From: Stropharia rugosoannulata
Taxonomy: Eukaryota; Basidiomycota; Agaricomycetes; Agaricales; Strophariaceae
Assembly (NCBI GenBank): GCA_028532985.1
Contig: JANCIK010000011.1
Span: forward strand, 1,984,001-2,048,000
Direction: 5' to 3'
Length of the DNA stretch: 64,000 bases
Below the pieces are notes generated by a model that ran no database searches, was not told the origin of the DNA, and worked only from the letters and a program-made list of their open reading frames with translations. Below are positions 33,017 to 44,283 of this stretch, one piece after another (position 1 is the stretch's first letter; every line of letters starts with the position of its first letter). The position numbers were made by a program, and so were the translations under genes.

Positions 33017-34827
33017 TGATAGGGCACCTAAGTGCCTGGCCATGAAATTTTGTGATTTTACTATAAATCCTATCATTTCAGTAGTCTAGACTATCAAAGT
33101 CGTATTAAAGACTTCAGTATGACCCAATGAGAGACAGAGAATAACAAAGACAGGTGTAGACCTCCACTTAATCAATTAAGCGGGCTATTTTAACTATAAG
33201 CGAAACCACACTAAAAGCTTAAGTAAAAGTGACGACAGTAACTGTCCACATTAAAGAACTTGACTGGAGAGTAAACCAAGAGACTTTAAACAAGCAGGTT
33301 AATAAACCTTTAAGGTTGGACTTAGTCGCAGGACCAGTATGGCTTATAAGTGCATCTGACCAGCTTAAAGTTAAAATAATAATAAGCCCGGCACAAAGGA
33401 GAGCATAGGTATGCTTTACATTTAACCTGGTATAATTATACCAGGCCAAATGTAAAGTTACTACCCAAGAAATACACTTAGTAATGTCTTCAATTTCAAG
33501 GAAGTCAGATAAGCGGGTTAAACAGAGTGCAAAGGCAGAGGCATTATACTGGGTTAAATTATACCGGGTTAAATGACACCAACCATAACGACAAAACTCG
33601 ACTAGAGACTTATAGCGGGTCAGTCTTCTAAAAACCAGCCATTGAAAACGAGAGATTAGGAAAAGCAAGTCATTATGCCGGGTTATTTAACTTGAGTAAT
33701 TATACCGGGCTATTTGACTTGGGCATTATACTGGGCTAAATGACTTAGTCGTTATACTGGGCTGTTTGATTGAATGTTATACCGGGTTAATTAGCAAAGG
33801 TCAATAAGCCGGGCTAATAAACTTAGACAGTTCTACTGGGCTAATTAGCGAGGCCTCGTACTGGCCATACAGAGGGAATATAGCGGGCTATTTGGCAGGA
33901 GCCTGATAGACCCTGAAAAGTGGGTACAGTCGGAGGCAAGGTGACTCACCAGTGGGGTAACTCTGTCCCGGCTTATATTCCAAAAAGCCAAGGCATAGTA
34001 AAACTGACTGTACTTAGGAGGCAGGCAGGCACCCAGGCACCAAAAGACAGTTTAACTGTTCTAAAAATAGGCTCGTACTTGACAAGCCCCCAGAATCTAT
34101 CTTTTTTCAGTTATTTCAAATTCTTACTCCACTCATCTAGAACATCTAAAATGTAATTAAACAGGCAGAACCATATGGACCTACAAACCAATTAGGTGCG
34201 AGGTTTTAGTAGAGAATGTCTCCGGGCGCCTACGAAAACCCATCTCCCAGAAATGTATAAATACCCCAGCATGTAACATAGAATAGGAGGTTCCCCTGAG
34301 TAGATTTACCCAGAGTGAATATATATGGTTTAAAGTCCTCACTGCGAGTTTAGAGAGAGTTCAAAGCTTTTGATGGATTACTTGACTAAGTCTTGAGTCT
34401 GGAAGCAGTTTTGCAGGCAATGTTTAATGTATACCTGGAGCGGTTTAATTTTGCAGGCAGTGTTGTCATGCACACACCTGGAGCGGTTAAACAGTTTTCA
34501 GTTCTCTTTCTGATCATCATGTCAGACTAAGTCTCATTCGAGCACCTCGCGTTATACGCACACAAACTACACTTATCACACTACACTACCACGCCCCTTG
34601 GGCTGAGTCTTTGTGTTAAGAAAACGTTTACCCAGCTTATATTATAAAAGACAACTGTGTCTTTCTTTTGTACATAGACCCCTGACTTTGCATTAAAGAA
34701 GCATTTGTTTGAGATTGGTTGTGTGTTTTTGTTGTGGTTGTTGGTTGTGTTGTGTTAGATCATTTCTAGCAGGACATACAAACAGGCCATCACTGAGCAC
34801 TTGACCAGACCCAAACAAGGTCCTTCA
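33017..34827 (+). repeat. LTR-like repeat, copy 2 (1,811 bp, plus orientation)
   Basis: Same length and structure as copy 1 but reversed. TG at 33017, CA at 34826-34827, TATAAATA at 34256-34263, ATTAAAG near 34693. Flanking pentamers TCTAG and CCAGG do not match each other or copy 1. Best read as a solo LTR of an otherwise absent retrotransposon. Confidence 0.7.
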
Positions 34828-35268
34828 CCAGGGTCCTTATGTAAGTGTATACCTGCCTATCACCTGATGTTTAACTGACATATACAAGACATATACATGA
34901 TTTTTGGATTTACTGAGCATCACCCCTCATATAAGAGGTGATGAGAGCTTTGCTATTAGAAATTTCTGGTTTGCTTTTTAAAGTGAGCTCAGAAAGCAAA
35001 CTTTAAAAGGCAAACTTGCATGTTCAAGTTCATGTTTGACCATGAAAGTTCACTTTTTTCCATAAGTTCACATCTCACATTCTGGTCATCTCAAGTTCAC
35101 TTTCTCAAACCAAGTTCTCTTTTTGGTTAGAGATTTATTATGTTTCTTATTTGCAGACCAAATATTGTTATTGTCAAGCAAATTCAGTGGCACGGCTATG
35201 TGGGCCATGGCCATGTTGTGGTGCACTTGAGTGCTTATTGAGTGGCACATTTGCAATGGAATTAGTAT
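34828..35268. other. AT-rich spacer with no supported gene
   Basis: Only a small hairpin (CATCACC ... GGTGATG, 34918-34943) and short repeats of AAGTTCA-type words are visible. Confidence 0.4.
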
Positions 35269-36258
35269 CATCAGGAAAACCACTTTTTGGAAAAGAGACT
35301 TTTTGAGACATCTATGTGTCTCTTGGGAAATTTAGTGTCTTTTTGAGACATTAATATGTCTTTTGGTGAATTTTATGTCTTTTTTATACTTTTAAAGGTC
35401 TCCTAGAGACTTTAGGGAAATATGTAATTCTTCCAATGTCTTTTTAAGTCTTTTTATGTCTTTTAAAGTCTTTCAATTTTTCTAAACATTTAAATGTATT
35501 TGTGTAATTGTATAAATCTTTTTATGTCTCTAAAAGATTTTTAAAATGTCTCATAAAGTGTATTAAAAAGCTACAAAAAGACTCAAAAAGACATTTAAAG
35601 ACATAAGAACCTGGGAAAAAATTGACTTATGAATAGCTATTGTCAACTAATACTTGTAATCTACATTGTAAATCTTATATAAAATACATCTGAACATGAC
35701 TAAATTCAATGACTTGTGATGTAATAAATTAATGTAGTCTAGAGCATTACCATCATATTTGACCTGCAGTTGAATTATATACACAGGCACATGGTGTAGG
35801 GGAAAGTATGCTGGTTTTAAGTCATGTATGAAGCTGTTGGTTCAATTGCTGGCTAATGCAAATTATTTCCACAACATACATTCCTCTTCCCATTGTACCC
35901 AAGTTAATGTGATGGTTTATTTGACATTGTATGTCTATGTAATGTGCTGACTAATATAGTTACTTCATGATAAATCTTAAGTACATTTAATTATACCTAC
36001 TTACAAATACACTTACAATCTAATCTATGTAGTAGGGATTTGGCTAAGGTAAGGTCATATTTTTAATGTTTTTATCAAGCAAAAATGTAACATTAAAAGA
36101 CATTTAGAGACATCTAGAGACATTATGAACACATAAAAAGACATTAAAGAGACTCCTAGAGACATAAAAAAGTCTTTAAAAGTTTGATACCTGGAGACTT
36201 TGCTTAGTCTTTTTAAAAAATTAAAAGACTTTTTTCAAAAAAAGTGTTTTTCCTGATG
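35269..36258 (+). mobile_element. MITE-like element, copy 1 (990 bp) with tRNA-like A and B boxes
   Basis: Starts CATCAGGAAAA and ends TTTTTCCTGATG. It is an inverted, closely similar copy of 38936-39907. Both subterminal regions are dense in GTCTTTTT/AAAAGACAT words. In the middle, TGGTGTAGGGG (35792-35802) matches the pol III A-box consensus, and GGTTCAATTGC (35839-35849) matches the B box at ten of eleven positions with tRNA-like spacing. No coding sequence is present. Confidence 0.75.
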
Positions 36259-38081
36259 CAGGGCATCCTTTCCATAGCATTGACGTCAATTCACTATGCA
36301 ACGATGCCTTTGTGATCGGGCTGAATATATTGTTTTTCAGCATCCACTTCCGGGTGTGGCGGGCTTGAAAGGAGAACTGGTTGGAGGCATGCACACCGCC
36401 ATGCTTACGAGTGCTTTCAGAAAAGTGAAGAACAGTGAATTCCAGGTTGTTCTTGGGAAGACCTGCCTGGATCTCTTCCTGAGGACAAATGGTGATAAGT
36501 AAAGGCAAACTAAACTTGGAACAAGATTGACTGTTGTTAAGAACATGTATAGAAAGGAGTCCGTGTCCGGTGTCTCATCGAGAATTGTCAGAATAGAACA
36601 TGTCATGTGAGTTTCAGCGCTTCTTGCCATCGTGGGGCTAGGCTCAGGACCATAGTCTATGACTGGAGGAGGCAGAGGAGGACCAATGTTTATAAATGGA
36701 CCATAGTTCAGTGACATGTTCGCTTGGTTGGTGGTGGTTAGACTCAAGGGAATGTTGCCGAACTCGTCAGAGTACTTGGAGAGTGTTACCCTCCGAAAGT
36801 GCATTGAGAGTAAATACATATCAAATGTCAAGCCATCAGGGAGTTGTCCAGGAGTCATGCTGATACTATGATAGTAAGTCAAAATCGTCGAAAGTCTTAT
36901 AGTAATTCAATGAACACACCTGAGTTAACCTGACTGCTTATTGATGGAGAATCAGAAGCTCTCAGACCATAACGTGAGTCTGGTGCACGTCTAGTGAGCT
37001 AGAGGTGCGTTAATGAACAGAGTGACCTGCCACTGACCAGTTGAGCGTTAGAATCCTCGAGCCTTTGCTGGTTGAGAATATATGAATGCTAATATCATAT
37101 CAAAAATAGTTGTACAAATTTCCGTCGGAGGTGGCAGTATGTTCAATGCCACCTTCTAATTCACCATTCATCTCCACAAAGCTGAAGGCTGCAATGGTTT
37201 TTATACTTGCCTCAAGGCCTGGGATGTACTCTAACAAGATTGGGATGCCAAATTTCAACACGCTTCACACCAAGTTGGTTACATGCAAGTAGACTGGTGA
37301 CCGTTCCCTCTAAGAGGCAAGTCACGCCTGGAGGGACATTTTCTTTAGTGTGTTGCTTTTTATTTTGAATATGGCCTTATTATATGACTTCTTGTAAGCT
37401 GACATGGTGTTTATAAGCTGTAAGCTAGGTACAGGACGCCCATGCACGCTCTAGGTGACAACTGGGGTGCCATTGCTTTCCCCAGACTGTCTCTATTTTT
37501 AAAACAGCTCCTTTTAAGGGAATTCAGTGATTGCCTTGCTTACATTTTTGACTTGGTCACCGGTCTAACATGCAAGAGCACATTGGGAATGTATGTGCAA
37601 TGTATATAAGAATACAATGTAAGCCCCATCACCGACTGGGTCCATTAAATATGTCATTCATGATGAATATGCACAGCTCCATAGCACAGGAAAAGATGTA
37701 TTGAAGTCAGCCTATTTTACAGTTTCTAATATGATACAAGCCAGTTGAGTACCAACAAGCGCTACAACAGAGTGCAACTTAATATGAGTGGAGAGTCACG
37801 CCAGCGCCCAAAAAAAGCGGGTCTCTGAGGGGCAAGTGTCAAGGACAGCCAGTGATACTACATTAGTACATACTGCCACGTTGCCGAAATGGAACTCGTC
37901 TGTCACCTGTCTTGTCACCTCTTGTCACCTGTGGGTAGACCTGGGTAGATTTTTCTCTGAAAGAACCCCTGTGGCTGTATTATCCCCCGTGGCTATATTA
38001 TCCCAACTGTGATTACGTGTTCAAACAGTCAAGTCTCGACTGGTGACTACAAACAACCAAGATTGACTGCTTCCCCCAGAA
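36259..38081. other. Unresolved stretch with weak coding signal on the minus strand
   Basis: A minus-strand frame at 36882-36337 (181 aa) and another segment near 37290-37110 (GLEASIKTIAAFSFVEMNGE...) have protein-like composition and could be exons of one gene, but I cannot find a consistent set of splice sites or a known domain. The rest is AT-rich and empty. Possible gene remnant. Confidence 0.3.
36337..36882 (-). CDS. Hypothetical open frame, possibly part of a gene remnant
   Basis: 181 codons with no recognised domain. One hydrophobic segment is present (SFLYMFLTTVNLVPSLVCLY). It overlaps a shorter plus-strand frame at 36296-36502, and only one can be real. It ends close to the MITE at 36258, which may have truncated it. 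Low confidence. Confidence 0.2.
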   Translation of the reverse strand: MTYYHSISMTPGQLPDGLTFDMYLLSMHFRRVTLSKYSDEFGNIPLSLTTTNQANMSLNYGPFINIGPPLPPPVIDYGPEPSPTMARSAETHMTCSILTILDETPDTDSFLYMFLTTVNLVPSLVCLYLSPFVLRKRSRQVFPRTTWNSLFFTFLKALVSMAVCMPPTSSPFKPATPGSGC

Positions 38082-38935
38082 ATGTCCTCACATATCACTT
38101 CTGTCCCTGCCCATCAGACTGCTTCAATGTTTAATTCCACCCCTGCAGTATATAAAGAGCCTCATTGCGGATTTGGGGACCTGGCTTGCTTTGACCCCTT
38201 GAGTGCTAAGGAAGACCACAAGCCTACTGAATATCCCCACATGCAGCCTCCTTTGGACTCACTGCTACCTTCCCCTGCAATCTTTGACCGGGATAGCATT
38301 CGTGCATGGAGCACAAGTATGATTTCGGGTGGTGATGAAGATGGTTGGATGTTAGGATCTGCTACGTTTTACAGTTCAGAAGAACCAGAGCATCAGCCTG
38401 CACAAGTAAGAGCCAGATGAGCTTTATTCTTTCAGGCTAATAACTTAACATCAATGCTTTCAAGGAGCAGATAGACTATACCTCAGACGACAAAGAAGAT
38501 AGAGATTACAGCCCTCTACTCCTTTCTAGTGGACTCATGCAAAGTACAGATGGGACCATAGCTGCTCACCAGGCACTTGTACAAATGCAGAATGTGGCTG
38601 ATCCTGCTGAAGTAAGTGTTCTTTGTGTTGTGCAATGGAAAATGATTGAGCATGTACATTAGCTGCGAGACTATCTTTCTCGGTGCTCTGTCGAGGCCAT
38701 GGAAGACTTCTTTGTTGCCTCAACGGATGCCGCAAATGTGTTGACACTTTGTCAATCTGCTATAGTGCTCAACGTGGACTACTTGCTTCAAAAGGTCATC
38801 CCTCTGTTGCAAATGTATCGTGGGGCACCAGTAGCTGTCCCTTTTATATATGACAATATGGTAGTTGCCCAGACATATTCAAATATCCACAGGGGCAGTT
38901 GCCCAAGGCCTTGGGCAACTGTTGCTTGGTCTTTC
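38082..38935 (+). pseudogene. Spliced gene of unknown function, cut by a MITE
   Basis: Three exons (38082-38405, 38465-38611, 38663 onward) join in phase 0 with clean GTAAG donors and AG acceptors. The first two are Ser/Pro/Asp-rich and look disordered; the third is helical (LRDYLSRCSVEAMEDFF, LTLCQSAIVLNVDYLLQKVI). The frame then runs into a perfect 26-bp palindrome at 38896 and the MITE at 38936, where it stops at 38978-38980. Beyond the MITE an unrelated Copia integrase frame begins. I do not recognise the protein. Consistent splice sites argue that it was a real gene. Confidence 0.5.
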
Positions 38936-39907
38936 CATCAGGAAAAAGACTTTTTTGAAAAAAGTCTTTTAAATTTTTAAAAAGACTCAAAAAGACTTAA
39001 AAAGACCCCAGGAGACCTAGGTCTCTAGGAGACTTTTAAAGACTTTTTTATGTCTCTAGGAGTCTCTTTAATGTCTTTTTATGTGTTCATAATGTCTCTA
39101 GATGTCTCTAAATGTCTTTTAATGTTACATTTTTGCTTGATAAAAACATTAAAAATATGACCTTACCTTAGCCAAATCCCTACTACATAGATTAGATTGT
39201 AAGTGTATTTGTAAGTAGGTATAATTAAATGTACTTAAGATTTATCATGAAGTAACTATATTAGTCAGCACATTACATAGACATACAATGTCAAATAAAC
39301 CATCACATTAACTTGGGTACAATGGGAAGAGGAATGTATGTTGTGGAAATAATTTGCATTAGCCAGCAATTGAACCAACAGCTTCATACATGACTTAAAA
39401 CCAGCATACTTTCCCCTACACCATGTGCCTGTGTATATAATTCAACTGCAGGTCAAATATGATGGTAATGCTCTAGACTACATTAATTTATTACATCACA
39501 AGTCATTGAATTTAGTCATGTTCAGATGTATTTTATATAAGATTTACAATGTAGATTACAAGTATTAGTTGACAATAGCTATTCATAAGTCAATTTTTTC
39601 CCAGGTTCTTATGTCTTTAAATGTCTTTTTGAGTCTTTTTGTAGCTTTTTAATACACTTTATGAGACATTTTAAAAATCTTTCAGAGACATAAAAAGATT
39701 TATACAATTACATCAATACATTTAAATACTGAGAAAAATTGAAAGACTTTAAAAGACATAAAAAGACCTAAAAAGACATAGAAAGAATTACATATTTCCC
39801 TAAAGTCTCTAGGAGACCTTTAAAAGTATAAAAAAAGACATAAAATTCACCAAAAGACATATTGATGTCTCAAAAAGTCTCTTTTCCAAAAAGTTGTTTT
39901 CCTGATG
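38936..39907 (-). mobile_element. MITE-like element, copy 2 (972 bp, inverted relative to copy 1)
   Basis: Same TIRs (CATCAGGAAAA / TTTTCCTGATG) and the same internal AAAAGACAT-rich ends as copy 1. Its tRNA-like B and A boxes lie on the minus strand at 39366-39376 and 39413-39423. Small indels separate the copies. No matching target duplication is obvious. Confidence 0.75.
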
Positions 39908-39914
39908 CCCCAAG

Positions 39915-40907
39915 TTGCGCAACAACCTGCTTGCATGCTTGTACCTCATCAAGAGCTCTGGCATCCTGATTGAGATTGATGCAGCCAAGATGTACTTCAA
40001 CCACTCTGGAAAAACTATCTTCACTGCAACTATCAATGCATCGCACTCTGCCACTCTGGATGGTCTCACCCGCCCCATTTGCGAATCTGCATGCTCTGCT
40101 TTGTTGTTGTCTACTCTACCCCTCAATGCAGAGCTCTGGCATCGTCGTTGCGGACATCACAGCCATGCACACATCAACAAGCTGCTCTCCAAGGGTCTGG
40201 TCACTGGCATGCTCATAACATCAAAAGAGCAACCAGATCCGATTTGCGAACCATGCTTAGCTGGCAAGATGACATCTGGCACATTTCCGAGCTCAACTCG
40301 CAAATCAACCAAACCACTTGAATTGGTGCATTCTGACTTGCATGGTCCACTCTCAGTGCCTACGCCTAAGGGACATTGCTATTGGATCACATTCATCGGC
40401 AACTGCACTCACCTGCATGCTGTCATGTTCCTGAAATGCAAGTCGGATGCATTTAATGCATTCAAGGTGTACAGGGCATATGCAGAGAATCAGCTGAATG
40501 CAAAGATCAAGGCAATGCAGGATAACAAGGCTAGGGAATACATGTCAAACAAGTTTATCAGGTTTATGGAGCAATGCGGCATTCACAGACGACACAGCAC
40601 ACGCAATCGGCCTCAGCAGAATGGTGTTGCTGAATGCACCAACCGCACTATTGCTGAGCACATCACTGCAATGCTTGTAGAAGCAAAGCTCCCACTCTTG
40701 TTCTGGCAACTTGTAGTCATGGCTTACATTCACATGTGGAATAGGCTCCCTACGTTGTCTCTGACTGACTCTGTGCCCTACACTGAGTGGTATGGCAAGA
40801 AACCTGATATGAGCCATCTCTGTGTCTTTGGTTGTGCTGCATATGTCTTTGTGCAGAGGGACAAACACAAGTCACTGCAACCTGAGGGATGTTCTTGGAT
40901 GTGTTAG
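39915..40907 (+). pseudogene. Ty1/Copia pol fragment: GAG-pre-integrase and integrase core
   Basis: One open frame of 330 codons. The pre-integrase zinc region (LWHRRCGHHSHAHINKLL ... CEPCLAGKM) is followed by the integrase core with the first Asp in VHSDLHGPL, the second in QDNKAREY and the Glu in NGVAECTNRTI. It stops at 40905-40907 shortly after HLCVFGCAAYVF, before the reverse transcriptase, and begins abruptly at the MITE end. Truncated on both sides; no LTRs recognised. Confidence 0.88.
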
Positions 40908-40953
40908 AAACATATAAATAAGCTAAAGACGTACCAAAAAACCGCTTTATAAT

Positions 40954-40964
40954 ATGGTAAGTGG
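40954..40964. repeat. LINE-fragment target site duplication, left
   Basis: ATGGTAAGTGG recurs at 42115-42125 after the poly(A) tail. Confidence 0.85.
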
Positions 40965-41652
40965 GCCGGGCCAACATCTGATGAGTACCTTCCGCTCCAT
41001 CACCAACACTCTGAAAAACCCTATCACCCAGCGAAACTGCTTTACCATCAAATGGATTTCAGCTCACAGTAACGTAGCAGGTAACGAACGAGCAGATAAA
41101 GAGGCTAAAGAGGCAGCACAGAAACGAGCCACCCCCACAATATGGCTTCCCAGACAACTTCACAAAAAGCTACCAATCAGTGCTTCAACATTGCGCCAAA
41201 ATGCGAAGAAGCAGCGCACAGAAATTTGGCAAGAATGGTGGAAAGAGAGAGACTCAAAGAACGAATCAAGACGCATAGCAATGGACCAAATCGACGCTGA
41301 GTTCCCACATGTTTCCTACTTCAAAACTGCTAAAACACTCGACAGGAACAACTCCAGTCTTCTAACGCAGCTCCGAACAGGCATTATACCACTACGGGCC
41401 GAACTTCACAGAATGAGGCTAGAAGAATCCCCCCACTGTAGGGCGTGCAACCTACACCTGCAAGAAACCATCGAACACATGACCCGTACCTGCCCAGCAT
41501 ACGAGACACAACAAAAACTGCTAAAGAAGACAGTATTCATCAGAGGACTCAAACGGCCGAGAGAATGCCTAATTGACCCAGAGAAAGCAAAAGCTATACT
41601 TACGTTCTTCAAATCAACAGGCCGGTGGAGAACACGACACAACAGAGTTTGA
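40965..41652 (+). pseudogene. LINE ORF2 C-terminal fragment (RNase H end, CCHC motif), open frame
   Basis: Encodes the RNase H C-terminal segment (WISAHSNVAGNERADKEAKE) and the zinc-binding CRACNLHLQETIEHMTRTC. It lacks the endonuclease and reverse transcriptase, so it is a dead-on-arrival copy despite the open frame. At the position where the split LINE has TGA at 19426 this copy has an Arg codon (CGC). Confidence 0.88.
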
Positions 41653-42073
41653 CGAACATCGCAACCCGACAGTTAGTCGGACCACAACTACAATAATTCA
41701 ATATAATCACAACACCACCTAATATAACCCAATACCATACACCACAATAATCCCCGGCCTAGAGAGGCGCGAACAGGACGTCCTCTGCAATCAGAGACCT
41801 CCTTACCCTCTCTCCCTACGCCTAGGCGTAACGGGGCACAACACAGGGAAAGGATGTCAAGCCGTCCCACCACAAACCAATACCGATGACCCGTGCAGGC
41901 GAAACGGCGTTTCCGTGCCGGGCTTGTGGAGCTGCGAACACGGAGTGTCTGCTTCACAGGTGCACAGCCTGACGGTAAAGATCGGGGCATTGGGGCCCTC
42001 GTAGCAATCTAAAGTAATACATATAAACAGGATAATGTCTATGATAGTGTAAACTCAATAGACATAAATTAAT

Positions 42074-42114
<41 letters not shown>
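40965..42114 (+). mobile_element. 5'-truncated LINE copy with a pure poly(A) tail
   Basis: Same family as the split LINE. It starts within the RNase H domain (GPGQHLMSTFRSI) and carries the CCHC-type C-terminus, the 3' UTR and about 40 uninterrupted A residues (42075-42115). An 11-bp target duplication flanks it. The frame has no stops, and the pure A tail indicates a recent insertion, so an active source copy probably exists elsewhere in the genome. Confidence 0.9.
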
Positions 42115-42118
<4 letters not shown>

Positions 42119-42125
42119 TAAGTGG
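42115..42125. repeat. LINE-fragment target site duplication, right
   Basis: ATGGTAAGTGG, identical to 40954-40964. Confidence 0.85.
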
Positions 42126-43293
42126 TTCCAATGATAGGAAGCAATCTCTATAGGGGTAGGCCTATTCCATCCACATTTGCCCTTCTGACACAAATCCAAG
42201 CCCTATTCAGGATCTAACAAGGTAGCATGTACCAAGGACTGCCTGAGTAGAGTAGCGCCTAAGCATCCAAGTAAAGTTGAGAGGGGTGGGGTATATAAGA
42301 GTGAAGTGAAAGTGAAGTCCGAAGGGGACTTAGGATTTGCGAGCTTTGACAAGTCACGTGATAATTCCGGAGCAGTTGACTCTTAAGTCAATTCACCACT
42401 AAGGTACAATGACAGTATTTTCCCTGTATCTTAGTCAATTTTCAACCAATAATCTAGAAATTTTGGCATTGTAATGCTTAATTATATGGATACTGAATTG
42501 CATAACTTTCAAAGCTCAGATAAACACCCTTCCACCTGTATTAGATTGACTCTATTGTTGCTCTACTGGTATACTAAATTCAATAGTGCTAAGCCTAAGG
42601 TTTTTATGACTTATGAAGTAATATAACATACTATATAACAAGTATACTTTACTATATAGTGTTATGATACTATGAGCTATTATGAGCATAGCCTAAGTAT
42701 TATGTGACACTATGACATCAAGTGCTATTATTATGACATGCTATGAGAAAATGATCAGATTTGCTGATGCTAGTATTACCTAAACAGATTGTCAGTAGAG
42801 TATAAATACTGCCCTTCCTCATAGAGGAAAGGCAGACTTTAATTCAGCGATTTATCCTGTCTTTTGGTCGTTCCGTGTGTCAAGACTCGTGTTTCTCACG
42901 CCTTGTCACACTTTCCCAATTTGGAATGTGAAGTCGAGGGATTGGGCAAGTTCACTGGAGTCGACTTGGGGCCGTTCCCTGGACCGTGTCATAGGCCACA
43001 GTGTGGCGACGCTCCTTGCACGAACAGCTTAACTTATCAGGCTAATAAAGATGTATTTCTAGTACTGAAATAAGCATGGGAAAGTTTGGTGACATGGAAA
43101 CGAGCAACAGTCTGTAAGGACGGACAACGGAGCAAGCGACCAACAGAGCAGTGACATGGCCACGGCTGGGATCAAGTGATTCTCTCACTGAGTTCGTTAC
43201 CTCCATCTTTTCCTTTTCTTTCTTCTCTGTCGGCTTTACTTTCATCTTCACTCCTCTTTCCTTTCACTTGGTTCTTTCGACAAGACACCTAAA
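42126..43293. other. Intergenic DNA, possible solo-LTR-like promoter sequence
   Basis: The first 650 bp are AT-rich. Around 42797 GAGTATAAATACTGCCC resembles a TATA box, and AATAAAG near 43043 resembles a polyadenylation signal 245 bp downstream, so part of this could be an LTR remnant. The last ~200 bp are the likely promoter of the next gene. No coding sequence is supported. Confidence 0.4.
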
Positions 43294-44283
43294 ATGACGT
43301 TCTCTTACGTCGGGCGCATCAAGGTGACAGCGCAAGGTCTGTCTGGCATTGAGTACAACACAAGATAAGCAAGCAGCTGACGGAAAGGAAACGCACGCAG
43401 TTGCCTTTCTGGTTGTGGACGTGATCGTGCTCGGGTTGGCAGTGACGGTGAACAAGTTCCAGGACTACTTCTGTCCGTCCGTCTCCCATCTCACTGTCCC
43501 GGACTGACCCAGCCCGCACAGTTGTTGCAGACCTGTTCCCACTCGCGCTGTCGTTCATCTCGCTCGCAGCAGTCCTTACACAGTGCGTGCCATTCTCTTG
43601 TGCCCGTGTCTCTGCTGACGAGATCTCAGCCTGGCCGTGGACCTGTCTGGCTCGACGCGGTTCATCATCCGCGCACAGGCAGACATCGGCACATACGGTG
43701 TGCTCGCCATCCTCTGGCTCTGTCCGTCCTCCCTCCATCCTCCTCGTGCCCTTACTAACACTCCCCGCACAGCGTTCAACGCCTTCTCAACCGCACGCTG
43801 GCGCGACGTGCCCATGAACTGCGCCTCCATCCCCGCAGGTGCGTGTCCCGCCCTTCCGTCCCTTGCCTTAAAGCCTAACGACGTGCCTACAGAGTTCGCG
43901 GACGAGCGCGGGTGGTGCAGTGCCCTGCAGGCCCTCAAGGCGTTCGTCTGGATCGCCTTCCTCCTCAGTGCGTCCCTTTCTCCTATGCTCGTCTCCCTCG
44001 CTGACCTCCGTCCCTTGCGCCCCATCTTCCCCACACGCACACGCCCTCGTCCCATCCCATCCCACCCCTCCGCCCACACCACGCCCCAACCCACCCCACA
44101 GCCATAGGCATCTCGCTCTTCACCCTGCGGTACACGCTCTCCCAGTACCAGCGCGGCAACCGGCACATCCTCACCGCCTCCCTCGCCCGCTACTACCCCC
44201 GCCCGCCCGTCGAGTTCGAGCAGCCCTACCCCGGCGGCCGCTCCAGCGAGTTCCTCCAGTTCCCCGAAAAGTTCTCCTCTTGA
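43294..44283 (+). CDS. Four-transmembrane MARVEL-like membrane protein
   Basis: Seven exons (43294-43336, 43401-43472, 43522-43582, 43630-43721, 43773-43838, 43893-43967, 44102-44283) give 196 aa with consistent phases. Four hydrophobic segments are visible: around VAFLVVDVIVLGLAV, around LALSFISLAAVLT, around DIGTYGVLAILWL, and around ALKAFVWIAFLL through GISLFTL. A cytosolic Tyr/Pro-rich tail (RYYPRPPVEFEQPYPGG) follows. The arrangement matches the small MARVEL-type four-helix proteins common in Agaricomycetes. Probably at the plasma membrane; substrate and role unknown. The exact acceptor of exon 3 has a 9-nt alternative. Confidence 0.75.

Noticed and set aside
28538..34827. One 6.3-kb transposon with 1.8-kb TIRs
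   Set aside because: The left arm interrupts another TIR element whose two halves lie on both sides of it, and the outer flanks share no target duplication, so two separate LTR-like insertions fit better.
35785..35865. A functional tRNA gene
   Set aside because: The A and B boxes fit, but the acceptor and anticodon stems do not pair, so it is at most a tRNA-derived segment.
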